DNA of 17,456 nucleotides from JBOHPP01 sp050731755 (GTDB taxonomy: Bacteria; Methylomirabilota; Methylomirabilia; Rokubacteriales; CSP1-6): the NCBI GenBank assembly GCA_050731755.1, contig JBOHPP010000255.1, positions 1 through 17,456 on the forward strand, written 5' to 3'. Shown piece after piece: positions 15,333 to 17,456 of the stretch. Both the position numbers and the translations under genes were made by a program. Below the pieces are notes generated by a model that was not told the DNA's origin, ran no database searches, and saw only the letters and a list, made by a program, of their open reading frames with translations. The first letter of the stretch is position 1. Each line of letters starts with the position of its first letter.

Positions 15333-15707
15333 TTGCGAGGCCTCCCGTCGATCGCCGAGCTGGCGGTAGACGCGCGCGTGTCGCGCGCGACCGCCTATCG
15401 GTACTTTCCCAGCCGCAGCAAACTGGTCAGCGTGGTCGTGGCCGAAGGGCTGGCGCCCGTGCGGCGCTTCGAGCCCAAGGCCGCCGATGGCCTCGGCCGG
15501 GTGCGCGAGCTGTTCGACAAGACTTTTCCCCTGTTCAAGGAATACGAGCCGCACTACCGCGACGTGGAGGCGGTCGCGCGCTGGATGCTCGAAGCGCTGA
15601 TCGAGTCGGCGCTGCGCCAGGCGCCGGCGGCGAACGGCCGGCGGCGGGGACGGGCCGCGGCTCGTCCACGCGCGATCTACCGCCCTCGGCTCCCCCAGCC
15701 GTCCTGA
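15333..15707 (+). pseudogene. TetR-family regulator remnant, lacking helix 1 and most of the ligand domain
   Basis: SIAELAVDARVSRATAYRYF followed by PSRSKLV is the TetR helix-turn-helix with its signature Y-R-YF-x-S-K. Before it, only RERRLRGLP precedes and the usual first helix (ILDAALxLL) is absent. The only start candidate close by is TTG 15333. After FDKTFPLFKEYEPHYRDVEA the text jumps to VARWMLEALIESALRQA, which is normally the last helix, so about 90-100 residues of the ligand-binding domain are missing without a frame change. The junction is near 15561-15575, inside DVEAV. The 3' part then becomes Arg-rich before TGA 15705. TetR proteins repress adjacent operons until a ligand binds; the intact ancestor probably controlled the divergent SRPBCC/oxidoreductase genes. 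This remnant should not dimerise normally. Confidence 0.75.
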
Positions 15708-15735
15708 GACCGAGCGAGGACCTGTACCCACAGGC

Positions 15736-16070
15736 TCACGGGAGGAGGTCGACGACGCGGGTGCGGGCGCCGGACAGCGCCAGCGGGAAGATGGAGGCCT
15801 CGCATTCACGATCGAGTAGTCAGCGAGGCCGGCGCGAGCGTAGAGGCTGCCCTTGTGTTCGCGGTCCAGAGCGAGGTTCGACTCGCTGACCTCGACGACG
15901 AGAACCGGTCGCGAAGGGTGCGCGACGGCGTAATCCCGAAAGCTGCCCGGCACCACGGCCACGCCAGGCTCCGGCTCGGACGTCCTCCGCTGCTGGAGGA
16001 AGCCACTCTCGATCAGCCGCTCGTATTCCAGACGCGTCCAGCGGCGGGTCGTGACCTCCACCCGAGCCAT
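15736..16070 (-). pseudogene. Uma2-family (DUF820) endonuclease remnant with two internal deletions
   Basis: ATG 16070 begins MARVEVTTRRWTRLEYERLI, then ESGFLQ, the usual Uma2 N-terminus. It jumps at about 15980-15995 to SEPEPGVAVVPGSFRDYAVA, skipping about 60 residues. VLVVEVSESNLALDREHKGS and LYARAGLADYSIVN follow. After a second junction near 15797-15806 the true C-terminus, ASIFPLALSGARTRVVDLLP ending in TGA at 15736, appears in another frame. Family members have a PD-(D/E)xK nuclease fold. The Asp expected in SEPEPDVAVV is Gly here, while the Glu of VVEV and the Lys of EHK remain, so the active site is incomplete. Uma2 genes are numerous in cyanobacteria and many soil bacteria, and their biological role is poorly known. 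An alternative ATG at 16124 adds 18 unconvincing residues. Confidence 0.75.
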
Positions 16071-16131
16071 GCTTCGACCGTAGCGGTCCTGGAGGGATCC
16101 GTCAATGTCCTGGGCCGGAGACACCGCGGCT

Positions 16132-16500
16132 CTACTTCGCGCCGGCGAGCATCAGCCGCATCGGTAGCAACTCTCGCGTGAGAGGGTTGACCATCAGGCC
16201 GAGGGTCTCGAGAGTCACCGAGCCCAGGAGTGGAGCGTCGTCCATTTCGCCGAGCACGACCGGTGAGGTGGCACTCTGTCCCTCAACCGTGAAGCGACAC
16301 TCGGACACTCCGCGCGTGATGGTCGTGCCGTCGGCGAGAGTGAACTCGGCCACGCGTTCGGGTTTCAGTCTGAGGGCCTGCCAGACCCTTCCTGGAAGCA
16401 CCGTGTAGACCGCGCCGGTGTCCACCAGAAACCTGACTGCGATCGGACGATGCCGCCCAGCGGAGCGGCCGACCTTGCCGCGAACATGTGTCAGGGCCAT
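16132..16500 (-). CDS. Retropepsin-like (clan AA) aspartic protease
   Basis: This is an intact 122-residue protein, the normal size for single-domain bacterial retropepsin-like proteins that act as dimers. FLVDTGAVYTVLP holds the catalytic D-T-G and the following flap lead-in. FTLADGTTITRGVSECRFTV is the central hairpin, VVLGEMDDAPLLGSVTLETL the conserved GxxxLLG strand, and NPLTRELLPMRLMLA the usual end. No signal peptide or membrane segment is seen, so it is probably cytoplasmic, and its substrate is unknown. It is 61 bases upstream of the Uma2 remnant on the same strand. Small soluble proteases of this kind and Uma2 genes both tend to sit among accessory genes. No clear Shine-Dalgarno precedes ATG 16500. 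Unlike its neighbours it shows no lesion. Confidence 0.85.
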   Translation of the reverse strand: MALTHVRGKVGRSAGRHRPIAVRFLVDTGAVYTVLPGRVWQALRLKPERVAEFTLADGTTITRGVSECRFTVEGQSATSPVVLGEMDDAPLLGSVTLETLGLMVNPLTRELLPMRLMLAGAK

Positions 16501-16621
16501 CGTTCAGCGCCGATCGTAGCACGGCGTTCCCGGTGCCCGACTGACTCGGAATAGATACCCCGCGGATTGCCGCATATCAGGAGAAGGCCGGATCACACGC
16601 GACGTTCAGGCGACTCTTTCG
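16501..16621. other. Intergenic region with no clear signal
   Basis: These 121 bases separate the molybdenum-enzyme stop from the retropepsin start, both on the - strand. They are less GC-rich than the genes. On the - strand, TGCTACGAT resembles an extended -10 box about 13 bases before the retropepsin ATG, but no -35 box is convincing. GCGG-CAAT-CCGC forms only a four-base-pair hairpin. Confidence 0.4.
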
Positions 16622-17456
16622 CTAACCGGCGGCGGCGTCCCCCGGCCGGCGCCCGCGGAGCGCCGCCCAGACGCGCGCCGGCGTCAGCGGCAGGTCGAGG
16701 TGGCGGACGCCGCGCGAGGCCAGCGCGTCGAGGACGGCGTTGACCGCCGAGGGCAACGCGCCCGCCACCCCCGACTCGCCGGCGCCCTTCACGCCGAGGG
16801 GGTTCGTCGTGCAGGGCACGACGTGATGGCCGACGCGCAGGTCGGGCAGGTCGTCCGCGCGCGGGAGCATGTAGTCCATGAACGACGCGGTCAGGAGCTG
16901 GCCTGTCTCGCCGTAGACCACCTGCTCGCCGAGCACCTGGCCGAGCCCCTGGGCCACCCCGCCGTGGATCTGGCCCTCCACGATGACGGGGTGCGCCAGC
17001 CGCCCCACGTCGTCCACCGCCGCGTAACCGACCACCCGGACGGCGCCCGTCTCCGGCTCGATCTCCACCTCGGTGACGTGGCAGCCGTTGGGGAAGGTCA
17101 TCTGCGGCGAAACGAACTTCACCGTGCTGTCAAGGCCGCCGGCGAGGTCGTCGGGAACGCCCGGCAGGGAGCGCGCGCGCCGCGCGAGGTCGAGGATGCC
17201 GATCACGCGGTCGGTACCCTTCACCCGGAAGCGGCCGGCGCCGTACTCGACGTCGACGGGCGAGGCTTCGAAGAGGTGCGCGGCCAGCCGGCGGCCCTTG
17301 TCGATGGCGGCGTCGCACGCCAACGCAGTGGCGCTGCCCGCCATCATGAGCGAGCGCGAGGCGACGCTGGGCGTGCCCACCGGCACCTCGTCGCTGTCGC
17401 CCTCAATCAGCCGCACGGCCCCCGGGTCCACGCCGAGCCGCGCGGCGACCAGCCGC
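16622..17456 (-). CDS. Molybdopterin-binding subunit of a xanthine/CO dehydrogenase-type hydroxylase (C-terminal part)
   Basis: The frame enters from the right edge and runs 277 codons to the stop at 16622, covering about the last third of a large (about 770-800 residue) molybdenum hydroxylase subunit. VRLIEGDSDEVPVG and ASRSLMMAGSA match the strand and loop that follow the cofactor site. FPNGCHVTEVEIEPETGAVR, VDDVGRLAHPVIVEGQIHGG, VAQGLGQVLGEQVVY and ASFMDYMLPRADDLP follow in family order. NPLGVKGAGESGVAGALPSA includes the catalytic Glu of G-x-GE. Such enzymes oxidise aldehydes, purines, CO or other small molecules with a FAD subunit and a [2Fe-2S] subunit. The loop that separates CO dehydrogenase (CoxL) from related enzymes lies outside the window, so the substrate is open. 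No frameshift or gap is seen. The Met at 17431 is internal (GTG codon), not the start. Confidence 0.92.
   Translation of the reverse strand, partial: RLVAARLGVDPGAVRLIEGDSDEVPVGTPSVASRSLMMAGSATALACDAAIDKGRRLAAHLFEASPVDVEYGAGRFRVKGTDRVIGILDLARRARSLPGVPDDLAGGLDSTVKFVSPQMTFPNGCHVTEVEIEPETGAVRVVGYAAVDDVGRLAHPVIVEGQIHGGVAQGLGQVLGEQVVYGETGQLLTASFMDYMLPRADDLPDLRVGHHVVPCTTNPLGVKGAGESGVAGALPSAVNAVLDALASRGVRHLDLPLTPARVWAALRGRRPGDAAAG

Noticed and set aside
13174..16500. MNT/HEPN, Uma2 and retropepsin as one defence island
   Set aside because: The genes are interrupted by metabolic and regulatory remnants, and no recognised defence core gene is present. Shared location alone is too weak.
1..17456. CRISPR arrays, tRNA/rRNA genes, insertion sequences, phage genes, attachment sites
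   Set aside because: I looked for spaced repeats, cloverleaf sequences, transposase or integrase motifs and terminal inverted repeats and saw none.

Overview
The window is very GC-rich and tightly packed. It encodes outer-membrane biogenesis proteins and lipoproteins, so the host is a diderm bacterium. The mix of a TamB/Omp85 pair, an anchored TAXI protein, a molybdenum hydroxylase, Uma2, MNT/HEPN and a small retropepsin resembles soil or groundwater lineages such as Rokubacteria/Methylomirabilota or deltaproteobacteria-like phyla. That placement is an inference and is not proven here.

Left edge (1-1190): the end of a small lipoprotein gene on the + strand converges with a badly damaged MFS transporter on the - strand. 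A short promoter-like region follows.

Core (1191-10829, all +, all reading frames intact): tamB-like (1383 aa), an Omp85/TamA-like barrel with about seven POTRA domains (909 aa), and a SurA-N-like periplasmic chaperone. These three overlap end to end by 4 and 1 bases, so they look translationally coupled. They are followed by an alpha/beta-hydrolase-like lipoprotein and an outer-membrane beta-barrel. Together they read as an envelope-assembly locus: TamB bridges the periplasm, the Omp85 protein forms the outer-membrane part, and the chaperone would escort substrates. The chaperone and the lipoprotein end in nearly the same nonapeptide, G[LV]PIPF[SP]MP, which I cannot explain.

Right of the core (10853-13131, +): an HtrA-like serine protease with a frameshift in its PDZ domain, then a membrane-anchored TAXI solute-binding protein with two compensating frameshifts and an in-frame TGA.

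Right part (13174-17456): a MNT/HEPN toxin-antitoxin pair, an internally deleted quinone oxidoreductase and a frameshifted SRPBCC protein (all -), a TetR regulator lacking both its N-terminus and its core (+), a Uma2 nuclease with two internal deletions (-), an intact retropepsin-like protease (-), and the C-terminal part of a xanthine/CO dehydrogenase-type molybdenum subunit that runs off the end (-).

The most striking pattern is the contrast between about 9.6 kb of flawless envelope genes and flanks in which most genes carry single-base indels or internal deletions. I see no tRNA, rRNA, CRISPR array, transposase or clear attachment site. I found no convincing wholly new system. The best leads are the extended TamB/seven-POTRA locus with its shared C-terminal tag, and the MNT/HEPN pair whose toxin lacks a normal start codon.
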